Assembly: GCA_028571685.1 (NCBI GenBank)
Contig: CM053140.1
Span: 22,797,501-22,861,500, forward strand
Reading direction: 5' to 3'
DNA from: Heterohyrax brucei
Lineage: Eukaryota; Chordata; Mammalia; Hyracoidea; Procaviidae
Length of the DNA: 64,000 nucleotides
Shown piece after piece: positions 22,136 to 33,239 of the stretch. Position numbers and translations under genes: made by a program. Under the pieces are notes generated by a model. It saw nothing but the letters and a program-made list of their open reading frames with translations. It was not told the origin of the DNA and did not search any database. The first letter of the stretch is position 1, and each line of letters starts with the position of its first letter.

Positions 22136-23035
22136 AGCCTCTCCCTGTCACTGGGAGTCACAATGTACTTCATGGTTAAGTGGATCTCAGCCTTTCCAGG
22201 GAGAAACCTTAACTGAGCTACAAAAGGAGGCACCAGAGGAAGAATATGACAGCCTTTTCCACACGTCTGTGCCATGTGAACACTCATGGAGCCAAATACT
22301 CATCAGTGACCCAAGAGAGGAAGCCACTTCAGAGGACATGCTAAGACACGCGGAGATGAAGACTGAGGATGAAGAAAACAAACGGTGTATGTGCAGCCAC
22401 TCTCAGATGATGAGGACTCCCAGTGTACTGAGACCACAGGGAACACGGGTTACAGACAGGAAGCAATTCATTACTCATCCTTCAATCAAAAATACAATGA
22501 CACGATGGGCACCCATATGATCATAGGTCACAACACACAGGAAATGCAGAGTCATGTCAGTCCCAAGAAACCCCAGGCTGCAGCATACTGCACTGATAGC
22601 CACACTTTTCTCATCCCATGTCGGACATCCTACATCCAGTGCTAAACCCAAAAGGGCACTTATACCACACCTGCCATTCCCACGTACGACGACTGTTTCT
22701 ACAATGCTTTGAAGAGTCTAGCTGACAGACAAGGGGCCTCCTGGTATGTGCTTCTCCCTCAGTCTCCCTTGCAAAGTCCTTCCTGCACCAACAACCCAGG
22801 ATAGCCTGGGCAGAGCTCAGCCAAACCTGGGGACTCTGTGGCATGGTGAGAAAAACTGCAGAGTGAGACAACTCAGTAGACCCAAAATGTATGTTTCCTT
22901 GGCTGCCTCCTCTGTCCAGACCATCATAAAGAAGGGTTGAGCCCCAGAGGAACCCAGTTTCCCGCATGGAGTATCACAGCTAAAAGCCTTTAATGATGAG
23001 CAGGTGCGAAAGGTACCTGATCAGACTGACTCCAG
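22136..23035 (+). pseudogene. MARK/SMOK-like partial unit K3b (C-lobe, UBA, spacer)
   Basis: This tandem unit restarts at the C-lobe ('gggagtcacaatgtacttca', 22,153) about 897 bp after the same point in K3. It contains 'HTSVPCEHSWSQILISDPRE', a UBA-like segment ('GYRQEAIHYSSFNQKYNDTM') and a spacer with 'aagaagggttgagccccaga'. No N-lobe or catalytic loop is present. Confidence 0.8.
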
Positions 23036-24070
23036 CCTCTCCCTGTGTCAACCTCCGAGTCACTTGTACCTCATGCTAAGTGGACCTCTGATTTTTCATG
23101 GACAGACCTTAACCGGGCTGTGAAAGCAGGTACTAGAGGTGTAATATGGCATTCCTTTCCACTTATCTACACCATGTTAACACTTGCTGAGCCAAATAAT
23201 TATTTGGACCCAACAAAGACAGCCACATCAGAGGACAACCTAGCACTTCTATGGATGCAAGTGGATGATAGAGAAAACAAAATGTGTATGTGCAGCTACT
23301 GTCAGACGACGAACACCCTGGTGCACCAAGGCCATGCTGAACCTGGGTCACAGGCAGAAATGCAGCCCTCAATCAAAACTAAATTATGTGATGGGCACCA
23401 GTCTGATTCTGAGTCACGAATCATCTCAAATGGACAGTCATGCCAGTACCGTGGAACCCCAGGGTGCAGCACATTGCACTGTCAGTGACACACCTTTCTC
23501 AATCCAAGAGGAATATCCTCCCATCCATTCTAAACCCAAACAAGGTAGTTACAACGTAGCTGCCATTCCCACCTGTGACTACAATTCTTTGAACTGTCCA
23601 GCTGATAGAAGCAAGGGGGCCTCCATGCTATGTGCTTCTCCTTCAGACTCGCTTACAAAGTCCTTCCCGCAACAACTCCCCAGAAAAGCCTGGGTAGACC
23701 CCAACCAAACTTAGGTATTGTATGCCAAGGAGAAAAATAATGCGGAGCCACAACCTAGGAGAGTCCCCACGTGCGTTTCTGTGGCTGCCTCCTCCATCCA
23801 GACCATCAAGAAGAATGGTGGAGTCCCAGCAGAAACCAGTTTCCCACAGAGAGTGTCGTAAGTAAGATCCTTCAATGGTCCAGGTCCAGGAGGCATCTGA
23901 CCAGACTGTGACCCCAGCCTCTCCCTCTGTCCATAGCCGGGAACAGCAGGGTGCCACTATGAGGTTTTTAAGCTCATGAGAAGATAACTTTATCATACAT
24001 GTGTCAAAGGGGAATGGAAGTTATGTGACAGCAATGTTGCTGTGAGACGCTCAAAGCTGGAGAGGCCAAG
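23036..24070 (+). pseudogene. MARK/SMOK-like partial unit K3c (C-lobe to start of KA1 linker)
   Basis: A second tandem restart at the C-lobe (23,059) lies about 902 bp after K3b. It keeps 'SEDNLALLWMQVDDRENK', a UBA-like piece, the 'GGVPAETSFPQ' spacer block and 'TPASPSVHSREQQGATMRF', then degenerates. The KA1 domain is missing; an antisense RTE starts at about 24,085. Confidence 0.8.
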
Positions 24071-24084
24071 CCATGCTCTTAACA

Positions 24085-25110
24085 TTTACATGTTGTTATT
24101 AGGCTCTGTCAACTCAGTTCCAACTCACAGCAACCCTATACACCACAGAATGAAACACTGTCCAGTCTGCTGCCATGTCCACAATCGTTCTTATGCGTAA
24201 GCCCATCGTTACAGCCACTGTGTCAACCTACCTTGTAGAGGGTCTTCTTTTTTGCTGACCCTCCACTCTATCAAGCATGGTATCCTGCTCCAAGGACTGA
24301 GCCCTCCTGCCAACATGTCCAAAGTATGTAAGACACAGTCTCGCCAGCTTTGCTTCCAAGGAGCATTCGGGTTGTACTTCTTCCAGAACAGATCTGTTTG
24401 TTCTTTTAGCAGTTCAGGACACAATCAAATATTTTCCAACATCACAATTAAAAGGCAGCAATTCCTTTTCTTTCTGCCTTTTTCACTGTCTAGCTTTTGC
24501 GTGCATATGATGCAACTGACAGTATCGCAGCTTGGGTCAGGCACACCTTAGTCTTCACGGTGACATCTTTACTTTTCAATACTTAAAAGAGGTCCTTTAC
24601 AGCAGATTTTCCCAGTGCAATGTGTCTTTTGATTTCTTCACTGCTTCTTCCAGGGACACTGACTATGGAACCAAGTACAATGGAATCCTTGACAATTTCA
24701 ATCCCTTCTCCACTTATTACAAAGTTGCTTACTGGTCCAGTTGTTTTCTTGATGTTACAGTGCAATCTACACTGAAGGCTGTGGTCTTTGATCTTCATAA
24801 GTATTTTAAATCCTCATGGCTCCCAGTAAGTAAGGTGGTGTCATCTACATAACACAGGCTGTTAATCCAATCCTGAAAACTCATTCTTCCTCACATAACA
24901 CAGGTTGTCAGACTATCTGCCCGGCATACAAACTGAAAAGGTATGGTGAAAGGATACAACTCTGATGCACACCTTTCCTCACTCTAAACCCTGCAGTGTC
25001 CCTTGGTTCTGTTGACACAACTGTCCCTTGATCAACATACACAGATTCCTTCAGAGCACAAGTAACTGTCCTGGAATTCCCATTCTAAACAATGTTAGCC
25101 ATAATTTTTT
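24085..25110 (-). mobile_element. RTE element 3' half, antisense (5'-truncated)
   Basis: The reverse complement runs from the reverse-transcriptase palm ('aatgggaattccaggacagt') through a YVDDTT-coding variant of the catalytic box and the C-terminal domain ('acatactttggacatgttgg', 'gaggagggctcagtccttgg') to the RTE 3' tail at 24,090. Stops interrupt the frame. It joins the truncated end of K3c. Confidence 0.8.
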
Positions 25111-25640
25111 ATTAGAAGTCTTTTCCAAACATGGTACCAAAAGAGGGCCCCAAACCACGAGGGCTGGGCTCCTCTCAGGCACATGAAGTGGTGGACATCC
25201 AAGTCACAGCTGGGGCTCTGCTCCCAACAGCTGGACCACAGTGCCTCTTTGCTGCTGCTTTGGATTGCTGTGGTGGTCTCACTCGTCTTGCACTGGACAC
25301 ATGATGTTTCTGTCATAGGATGAAGCTGTGGTCTTAGCACTTCACAACCATGGTTTAGGACACCGCCTTCTTATTCAACAGCCCTTCTTTTGACTTACAG
25401 CGCCTTCACAGCTTCTTCTGGGCTTATAATTGGCAAGACGGGCTCCATGTTAACACATCCTCACTGCAGCCACTGCCTCCTGCCCCCTGGTGGGTATCTG
25501 GGGACGGGGTAGATGACTGGCAACACCATCTGTTCAGTGATCTGGAGACAACATGAAACAAACCAGCTGCAAAACTTGCCATCTTTCACAGTACTGGTGA
25601 CTGGTACATCACCCCTCCTCCTCATGGTTCTGGGAGTTGT
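25111..25640 (+). other. Upstream flank of K4 with conserved GTAAGT donor-like site
   Basis: The stretch 25,540-25,720 aligns with 51,460-51,620 upstream of the open kinase copy ('acaaaccagctgcaaaac' versus 'acaaaccggctgcagag'). A splice-donor-like GTAAGT (25,639) is at the same place as GTAAGT at 51,558. I infer a former 5' non-coding exon. Confidence 0.35.
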
Positions 25641-25699
25641 AAGTTAGTCTGTAATCTCCCTGGGGATGGTAGTGTCAGAAAGCTAGGGCTTTGAGAAAA

Positions 25700-26600
25700 G
25701 CAGTAACACAGAAAAATGAAGTAGGTCTTGTACAACTTTTTCGACTACCAGCTTCATTTTCTTGGGCACTTGAGTGGCTTTGGTCTATTTCCCTGTTACT
25801 TTTTCTGGTTGTGTCTTTCTTCTTTTCAGTTACAAGTTTTTCTCCTTTTCTTTCATTCCTTTGTTATTTTCTCACTTATTTTTGTCTCCCTTTAGTTCTT
25901 CAATTTTTGCATTTCTTCTTTTTTCCATGTACTTATTTTTTATTAACCATTTTACTATTATTTCATTTCCTCCTTCTGTATCTTTTCTCTGCATTGTTCA
26001 TTGCTTTTTCTACACACTTTCCCATTTATTATTTTCTGTTTATATGTGAAATAGTTCTTGTGTATGATTCACCATTTGCCATCTTAATCTTCACTTTCCA
26101 TTTCTTCCTTTGACTCTTTCATTTCTTCTAATTTCTACAGGTCTCACCCTTGTCCTATTTTTATACTTCGCTTATTGTTTTCTTAGTTGATTCCTCACCT
26201 TCTTTTCTGGTTTCTCTGTTCTTCTGTACTCCCATTTTCCCTTTTCAATCTATGTTCCGTTTTTCTGTTTTAGTTAACTCTCTCATTTTAATTTTCCTCG
26301 GGTTGTTAGTTTGTTATCTTTTCAAACTTGTAGTTTCTTATTTTCCAAATGATACAGTTCTCATTTGATTTTCTTGGAATCCTTTCATTGATTTTTATTT
26401 CAGTCACTTTCATCAATTTCATTTTCCCATTCTTATTAGAACTGTCTAAAGTATTTTCTCTGGATTTTTAAGTCTATTTTTTTCTCATTTTTAAATTACA
26501 CTTTGTATTCTTCTATCATTTTTATGTTTTATTAAGTTGTTAGTCACGACAGCCTCCATTATTTGAACTGATTGACTTATTTTCTCATTGGCTCCATTTT
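25700..26600. repeat. Pyrimidine-rich flank, copy 1
   Basis: About 0.9 kb of T/C-rich sequence on the + strand ends 10-50 bp before the K4 start region. It matches 51,640-52,450 upstream of the open kinase copy, including 'ttctcatttttaaattaca'. It produces long hydrophobic F/L/S-rich false frames (for example 25,691-26,113). It may have been an intron with an extended polypyrimidine tract, or a simple low-complexity expansion. Confidence 0.6.
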
Positions 26601-28630
26601 TACCCTACCACAAAGGAATCTACTACTCCAAAGCCCACTCGGCCTTCACACCACATTGAACATGCCACAGAGCCACTTAGCCTTCTGCTGAGGAGGTAAT
26701 CCATGTGGAACACTACTACTTCCTAAGAGCCATCGGCAAGGGGACATCTGACAGAATCAAGTTATTCTAATTCATCATCACTGATAAAGAGGGAGCTGAG
26801 AAAAGTGTTGAGAAGTGTCAGCAGACATCTTCCAACCCCTGACACTGCACTGAGATAAAAACCATGAAGGATCTCCACCATCAAAATATCTTAATGCTGT
26901 TGCAAGTGACGGAGAATACCAACATCTTAGGTACAGCGACGGAGTAGGTAACTGGGTAGGGTTTCATGAGTAAGAGGACACCACACATCATGAGATGGCT
27001 CAGGGTTTCATGAGTAAAAAAGAGGCCCAAACCAAGTTCCACCGATTAGTGCTAGCCATACACTTCGGCCACAAAAAAATGTGTTCTGCACAAGGACATC
27101 CAACCAGAAGACATGCTCTGGGATGACAGAAACAACCTGAAAATTGCTGACTTTGGATTGTGAACTGAATTCACCAAGGGGAGGAGGAAGAGAAACACTT
27201 CTAGTTGGAGGTTCCCGTATTATGCGCCAGAACTCCTACAGGGAGGAAGTACAGTAGACCTACCATGGAAGTGTGGAGGCTGCGAGTGCCTGGTACCTGA
27301 AGGGACGTGGATGTCTGCCTTTTCATGGACAGACCTTAACTGAGACACAAAAGCAGGTACTAGAGGAAGAACAAGATACTTGTCTTCACATGTCTAGGCC
27401 ATATGAACATCTGCTTAGGCAAATACTCACCGGTGACCCAAGAAACACAACCACATAAGAGGACATCCTAGAAAACTCATGGATGAAGATGTATGAGAAA
27501 GAAAAACAAAAGGTGTATGTGCAGCCACTCCCAGACTATGAACACGCCCAATGCTTTAAGGCCACTGTGAACACATGTCACACGCAGGAAGAGATTCATG
27601 ACTTGTACTGAATCAAAAATACAGTAACGTCATGGCCACCTATCTGATAAGAGAATACCACACGTCTGAGACTGACAGTCATGCTAGTACCACGGAACCT
27701 CAGAATGCAGTACACTGCAATGATCGTCACACACCTTAGTCATCCCACCTTCTGTGATGAACCCGAACAGTGTACTACACTGTGCCTGCCATTCCGACCC
27801 GTATTTACTATTTCTACAGTGCTCTGAAGGCTCCAACTGATAGAAGGAAGGGGACTCTACAGCATGTGCTTCTCCCTGAGTGTCCCTTATAAAGTCACTC
27901 CTGTATCAGCACCCCAGGACAGCCTGGACAGAGTACAACCAAACCTCAGAACTATGTGCCACGGTGAGAAATAATGTGGTGCCACAAACCAGCACAGTCC
28001 CCACATGTGTTTCCTGGCACCCTACTCAACCCAGACCATCGATAAGGACGACGGAGCCCCAGGGGAAACCAGTTTCCCAATGGGAGTGTCACCACTAAGC
28101 TCCTACAAGGCAGGAGATGCCTGAGCACACAGTGAACCCAGCCTCTCCCTCTGTCAACACTGAGGACCAGCAGGGTGCCACAGAAAGATTCTTCAGGCTC
28201 ATGAGATGGTTCAGTTGCACTCTGATCAAAAGACAACAAAAGCTTCGTGACAGCAAAGTTGTAGAGGAGACACTCAAATCTTGAAAGGTCGTGGTCTCAC
28301 AAGTTTAAGTGCAGGATGAAAATCATCACTTCCGTGGAGCATGAAGAGAGGGTGCAGGAGATCTGCCAAGGACTAGACACCTACCAACAAGTACACGCTG
28401 CTGTGTATGAACAGCACAGCAGAGCTGCAGGACTCTGTGCACTGGAGGACGGAGATGTCCACACTGTCTGTGTGGACCTTCAACAGGGAAAAGAGAAGAG
28501 AGTTTCAGGCATCTCTGAAGCCTTCAATAGCATTGCCTCAAAAAGGAGCAGGGAGCATGTATTCTCAAATGCTGCCAACAGCTGCGAGGGACAAAAGAGG
28601 AGTTCACAGATTTAAGCTCCCACAGGACCA
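26601..28630 (+). pseudogene. MARK/SMOK-like kinase pseudogene, copy K4 (full architecture)
   Basis: The copy contains all parts once, in order. It starts with ATG CCA CAG AGC CAC near 26,660, then an N-lobe with frameshifts. The catalytic loop is His-Lys-Asp-Ile-Gln-Pro-Glu-Asp (Asp codon 27,095-27,097) and DFG is intact (Asp codon 27,149-27,151), followed at once by a TGA. After that come 'YYAPELL', the C-lobe with 'TCLHMSRPYEHLLRQILTGD', 'VQPLPDYEHAQ', the UBA-like and spacer regions, and a KA1-like end (28,310-28,560, open piece 'KIITSVEHEERVQEICQGLD'). It has no internal duplication. Many stops make it a pseudogene. Confidence 0.85.
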
Positions 28631-28715
28631 CGCAGTGTTTTGTTCTGTTGTGTGTATACTCGTTATGACTTGGAATCTACTCGACGGGACTAAATAGAAC
28701 AGCAATACAACAACA
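28631..28715 (+). mobile_element. RTE 3' tail fused to K4 3' end
   Basis: The stretch 'cagtgttttgttctgttgtg' and then 'gaatctactcgacgggacta' is the RTE 3' end, at the same position relative to KA1 as at 18,166-18,240. Confidence 0.7.
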
Positions 28716-29735
28716 GGAATTGAGAGCATATCAACGCAGATATTTCAAAGAACAGATGCACTACCCGAAGGTCTCACTTGTCAATACTCGCAAACCTGGA
28801 AGATTGCTATCTGGTCAAACAACTGCAAACAATCCTTTCGGGGACGCATTTGAAAGGAAGGTGATCAAACACAACACAGAGATCACCGAAAAATACCATT
28901 ACTACCACACATGACTAAAATTTTGCTCAAGATCACTGTGTTGTGATTACTGCCTTTTGGTTGAGACTTTTCCAGCCATGGCCTTGTAACTCCTACCCAC
29001 GTGATTGTGCAGGACACTGTGATAGCGGGTTCGAGGCCCACGAAGAGTACTGGTCCCTAGACCTCCTTAAGTGAGAGCTCATTCCAGAGCAGTCAGGAAG
29101 ATTCACCCACCACCAACGAAGACTGGCCTTCAGCTGACAGAGCATTCCTTGGGTCCAGATCGCTGTGCTGAAAAGCTGTTGGAAGCAGGTGCTAGAGAGA
29201 GCACAAGCTGGGAACAGGTGGCAGTAGAGACCTCGCAGCAGGAGAAATCGTGCTGGGCTTCACAGTCCACAAAGACAGAAAGCTGAGGGCCTTTGATCAG
29301 TGGCTGAGGGCCGGGGAGAGCCCTGTCCTCAGGAGGTGTGCAGAGGAGTCTGTGGGGAAACTCACAGTGGAAATCCTATGGAAAATGTGGTATCTCTTTT
29401 GAGTCAACAGCTGGGAGTAACACAGAGAGCCCGAGGTCCTCTGTAAATTTTGTGACCGAGACTATTAGCAAGGAATAAAGGATAAAAAGACCAAAGTGTT
29501 AACAACATCCTGGGACACTGAGATAAGTTCCCCCGGATTATGTAAATTGCCTCAAGGTAGGTTTTCGGAAGAAACCAGGTAGAAGAAATTCTAAAGACAT
29601 GCACAGAAATGCCCACTTTGACAGCCACCGGTCCTTCCAATGGGAGCACCAGACAGCCACAGTCAGAACCTGGGGATAGAACCAAAGAACCAAGAAACTG
29701 CATGCAGAAGACCCTGTAAAAAAATCCTCTTCACA
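28690..29735. repeat. Kinase 3' flank, duplicate 2
   Basis: It aligns with 18,241-19,720 (minus the LTR) and 62,313-63,370. It begins with the RTE reverse-transcriptase piece (about 28,715-28,925) and ends where 'catgcagaagaccctg' diverges from the other copies. No gene is apparent. Confidence 0.8.
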
Positions 29736-30439
29736 CGTCCAGTTACCTTTTTGTTGAGACAATCTGCTCAAACATTTTGAGAAAACCAGCAAGGTAAAAC
29801 CTCACCTGTAGATGACAAAGTGTAGCATGGCCACAGTTAACTTATAAAAATAATACTCTTAGGAGTGAAAAGACCTTAAGGAATTCTAAATAAAATGCAA
29901 ATCTGTGAAAAAGACAAAATTTTAGGCAACAACATTTCTAAACCTAACCATTAACTATATTTAACAGAACTTCAGAAGTCATACATGATAATCCTGAGGC
30001 AAACATCACATAGTCAAGATATACCATGATGATTTATATACCAACACAGTCAAGTCTCTACCCAAATCATATAAAAACAAATTTATAGGTAAATGATTTG
30101 AATTTCCAGTGAGAACATTGGCTTTGATGATGCTCAATTAACAGAAAGTTATAATCAGGTTAGCAACTAAGAAATAGTAATAGACTCATGATATAATATT
30201 ATGCATTTGTTATACGATTAGGCAAAACACAAGGGGAAATTACTACCATACATTTTTAACCCAACAACAGTCAGGCACTTCTCTTGTTTCTAACCTGTTG
30301 CATGTAACTTATTAAGGAAAGCCCTTTAGCACTTCTCCTTTATAAGAAGATATTCTGGACTTTCCAAGAGGTTTCAGATGTGTCAGGAGTTTAGTAGAGC
30401 TTACCAAGAAACCACAGTAAAGTTATTTTACTAAAGATC
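29736..30439. other. No recognised feature
   Basis: This is AT-rich sequence with stops in all frames. I see no repeat family, RNA gene or coding signal. Confidence 0.4.
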
Positions 30440-30790
30440 TTAAAGTAAAAAACCTTCCCTTTTTCTTCTATTTTTGCAATTCCTGCCACTTGGTTTTTGA
30501 CTCCGAAATCTTATTCTAATAAGAGGGCAAACATTTGCCTTTAAGGGAGATTACCTAAAAAATAAATTTTGTTATTTTAACAGGAAAAAAACCAATTCGG
30601 TTTACATCATATCTAATATTAAACCTCTTAAAAATCTCGCAATCTAAATCATTCCACTTTCGTAAGACAAACTTCTAACTATATCAAGAAAATATTTTTC
30701 AATAAATTTTATAGAGTAGCTCTTTAAATGGTGAAAAGGAGCTTACTGACATTCACACAATAAGCTCTGAGAAATGCACAGATTTATCCT
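30440..30790. repeat. Block B fragment
   Basis: It aligns with 9,906-10,290 ('ttattctaataagagggcaa' versus 'ctattctaatgagaggccaa', and 'caataaattttatag'). It marks a third partial copy of block B next to kinase 3' flank duplicate 2. Confidence 0.7.
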
Positions 30791-30839
30791 ACGAAAACTC
30801 TACATATGATGTTTGAAAGTTAAGTCCACGGACTTCACT

Positions 30840-31640
30840 GTAAAAAGTGCTACAGACCTCACTGCTGAATATCACCACGGTCACCTTCTAAGTACTCCCC
30901 TAGGGAAGCTATGCACCAATGCCAATGCCTAGTCCACCCTTCAAAGCCACCTTGGAATTTTTTTTTCTGCAGTGGCCGTTGCACACTGTGGCATAGTGGC
31001 AAGTTCATGAACCTAACTGTATACTTTCTGTGGCAGAGGTTTTAGCCAGTTAACAAATAACTGCATGGAAACACCCTCCCTACTCACCTGACCTTAACCT
31101 CAATGACATCTTTCTTTACCTGAAGATACAGGAAATATTCAAAGGAAGGCATTTTGATGACAGTCAGGTCTCGGGGGTAATACGACATCTCTGATGGCCA
31201 CCCTAGAAAAAGAGTTCCAAGATTGCTTTGAAGGGTGGACGAGGCGCTGGTGTCAATGCACAGCTTCCCAAGAGGAGTACTTCGAAAGTGACTGTAGTGA
31301 TATTCAGCAATGAGGCACAAGGACTGACAATAGCGTTCACAAACTCATCCTATAAGAAGTGTTGCATATCTCACTGCCGAACATCACTATGGTCACCTTG
31401 AAAGTACAGCCAGGGGTCCCAGCTGACTTTTGGTATTCCCTTGGTAGTTGCCAATTGGTTACAGGGTTTCTCTGAAGATCCAACAGTCCTCATAAGACAA
31501 TGAAAAAGAATTATTTCAGGAGGGTTCACTGGACCATGACAGAAACAATGACTCAAAAATGAAAACACTTCAAAGTAGGGTTGCAGCAGCCTGGATAGCA
31601 GTCCTGTAGGTTCTGCTACTGAGTTTGGGGTTTGCTTCTT
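30840..31640. mobile_element. Mariner-type transposase remnants in opposing orientations
   Basis: On the + strand about 31,060-31,330 encodes, across frames, 'HPPYSPDLNLND' followed by 'LEKEFQDCFEGW' and 'EEYFESD', the C-terminal pattern of mariner transposases (third catalytic Asp region changed to Asn). The - strand of 30,840-30,960 and of 31,371-31,410 ('YFQGDHSDV') shows the same C-terminal end. These are broken pieces; no complete transposase or inverted repeats were resolved. Confidence 0.55.
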
Positions 31641-31649
31641 ATACTTCAT

Positions 31650-32085
31650 CTATGCCTGGGGTATAGCTAGGGACAAAAAATCAGTGATGTGGATCTGAAA
31701 TATTTCCTGTTTCGGCAGGCAGGTGCCTATCCCTTGGCTGCACCCACATGCAGACTTCAAAAGAGTCTTGCCAAGGAGGCTTCTGGAACTGGCAGCAGCA
31801 CTTACCCTGGGATGTTGTCCTTCGGCACATTCTTGCTCCCTTGCTTGGATTCCCTGGTCCTGATGGAAGCTCTCTGATACCCCGCTGGAGGGCATACAGT
31901 GGTGACCTCTATCTCATCTGGGCATGTTTCTGAAGTAGGTCTAAGCTGGCTTCTTTGAAACACAAGGGACAATTTAAGCAACTTGTCTCCAGGTGTGGAT
32001 GACAAAATGAAGCGGACTGTCCCTCTGGAATGCTTCAAGGAGTGGTTAGGCTGGCCCTTCTCATCTCTATCTCATGAGTATTCCT
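31650..32085. repeat. Paralogous segment shared with 57,805-58,250
   Basis: Blocks such as 'gcagacttcaaaa', 'ttcttgctcccttg', 'ctggaaggacat/ctggagggcata' and 'gtggttaggc' occur in the same order in both places. The identity of the sequence is unknown; it could be an LTR. Open frames here (61-81 codons) are not conserved. Confidence 0.6.
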
Positions 32086-32896
32086 TGTTAACAGGGTTAA
32101 TTGCGGTTAAACTGTAACTGTGGAAGCTGTCAGTATAAGAGGCTGGACTAAGGAGGAGATGTCCCTGCATTACAGTCGAGTGGCTGAACCGAAAACTCCT
32201 TCAAGGGTTTCCTATGCTGACCCCTGTGATGCTTGGAGCAAGGGAATCATCTTCTCCCACATGAATTACCTCCAAGTTCATAAACGATAAAGATGAAGTG
32301 ACTTTTGGAGAATCTGACCAGGTTACGAGGAAAACCAAAGACCACATGAGTGGCTACTCCCTGAATAAACTCACCCTTTGGACTCTTTGCCCCATTCAAG
32401 GCCTATGGGAGGGGCAAGCTGTCTTCCAAATATGAAAGAATCATGGCTTCAAAAGTCAAGGGGCAGACTCTGCTGTGACAGATGACTTTTGTGTGTGGCC
32501 TTTCTGAATACCTGGGTCAACACATTGACCATGGGTTCAGCCCACCAATGTGCACATATTAACACGGCACTACTTTCTGGATGTTGTTGATGCAACAGTT
32601 AAGGAGCAAGGGTCATCTCTGTATGTGAGGTTTATGGAGGAAGCTGGCCAGCAGAGGGCACGTACTGTGTACGAAAGTCAGGACGCCTGAGCAAGCTAAA
32701 CAGTGGGACTGATCACCTGTGGCCGATTGTGTCTTCCTCCTTTTGCTCACTGATGTGTGTTGATGGCTGAACTTCCTGCTGACTGGTGACAGTAAACGGC
32801 ACTGGTGGGTTTCCACAGGCTTTTCAGGTACTCTGTGTGGCCTGTGAAGACAAACGGGCCAGTAGAGCCATCCTATTAGATCCCGGACTACAGGCG
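32086..32896. other. No recognised feature
   Basis: The base composition is mixed, with short frames only. I found no convincing match to the other blocks of this window. Confidence 0.35.
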
Positions 32897-33035
32897 GAAA
32901 CCCCGGGGGTGCAGTGCTGCAGTGCTGCGTCTTCTAACCAAAAGGTCAGCAGTTCGAGTCAGCCAGGTGCTCCTTGGAAACTCTGTGGATTGCTATGAGT
33001 CAGAATGGACTCGACAGCGTAGGTTGGTTTTCGAT
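32897..33035 (+). mobile_element. RTE-mobilised SINE
   Basis: It has 'cttctaaccaaaaggtcagc', 'agttcgagtcagccaggtgc' and the tail 'atggactcgacagcgtaggt'. The middle ('ggggcagttctactctg' region) is deleted. Confidence 0.85.
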
Positions 33036-33239
33036 TACGGGGAACTCAACATAGGATCCTCTCAAGTGGGCCGAGATAATTTTAGAATAGACAGCAATTG
33101 TATCATACACTGGAACCTTTTGTGTCTCTTTGTGTTTGCAGCAGGGGACAACTTGCTCTATCATCTCTGTGCTAGGAGACATTTTTAGAGCACAGCTATT
33201 ATATGAAATATAACACGGAGTCACCTGGAAGGCACTATG

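Noticed and set aside
25691-26368. Long F/L/S-rich frames that look like membrane proteins
   Set aside because: They come from the pyrimidine-rich flank, change frame freely, and are not conserved in the second copy at 51.6-52.4 kb.
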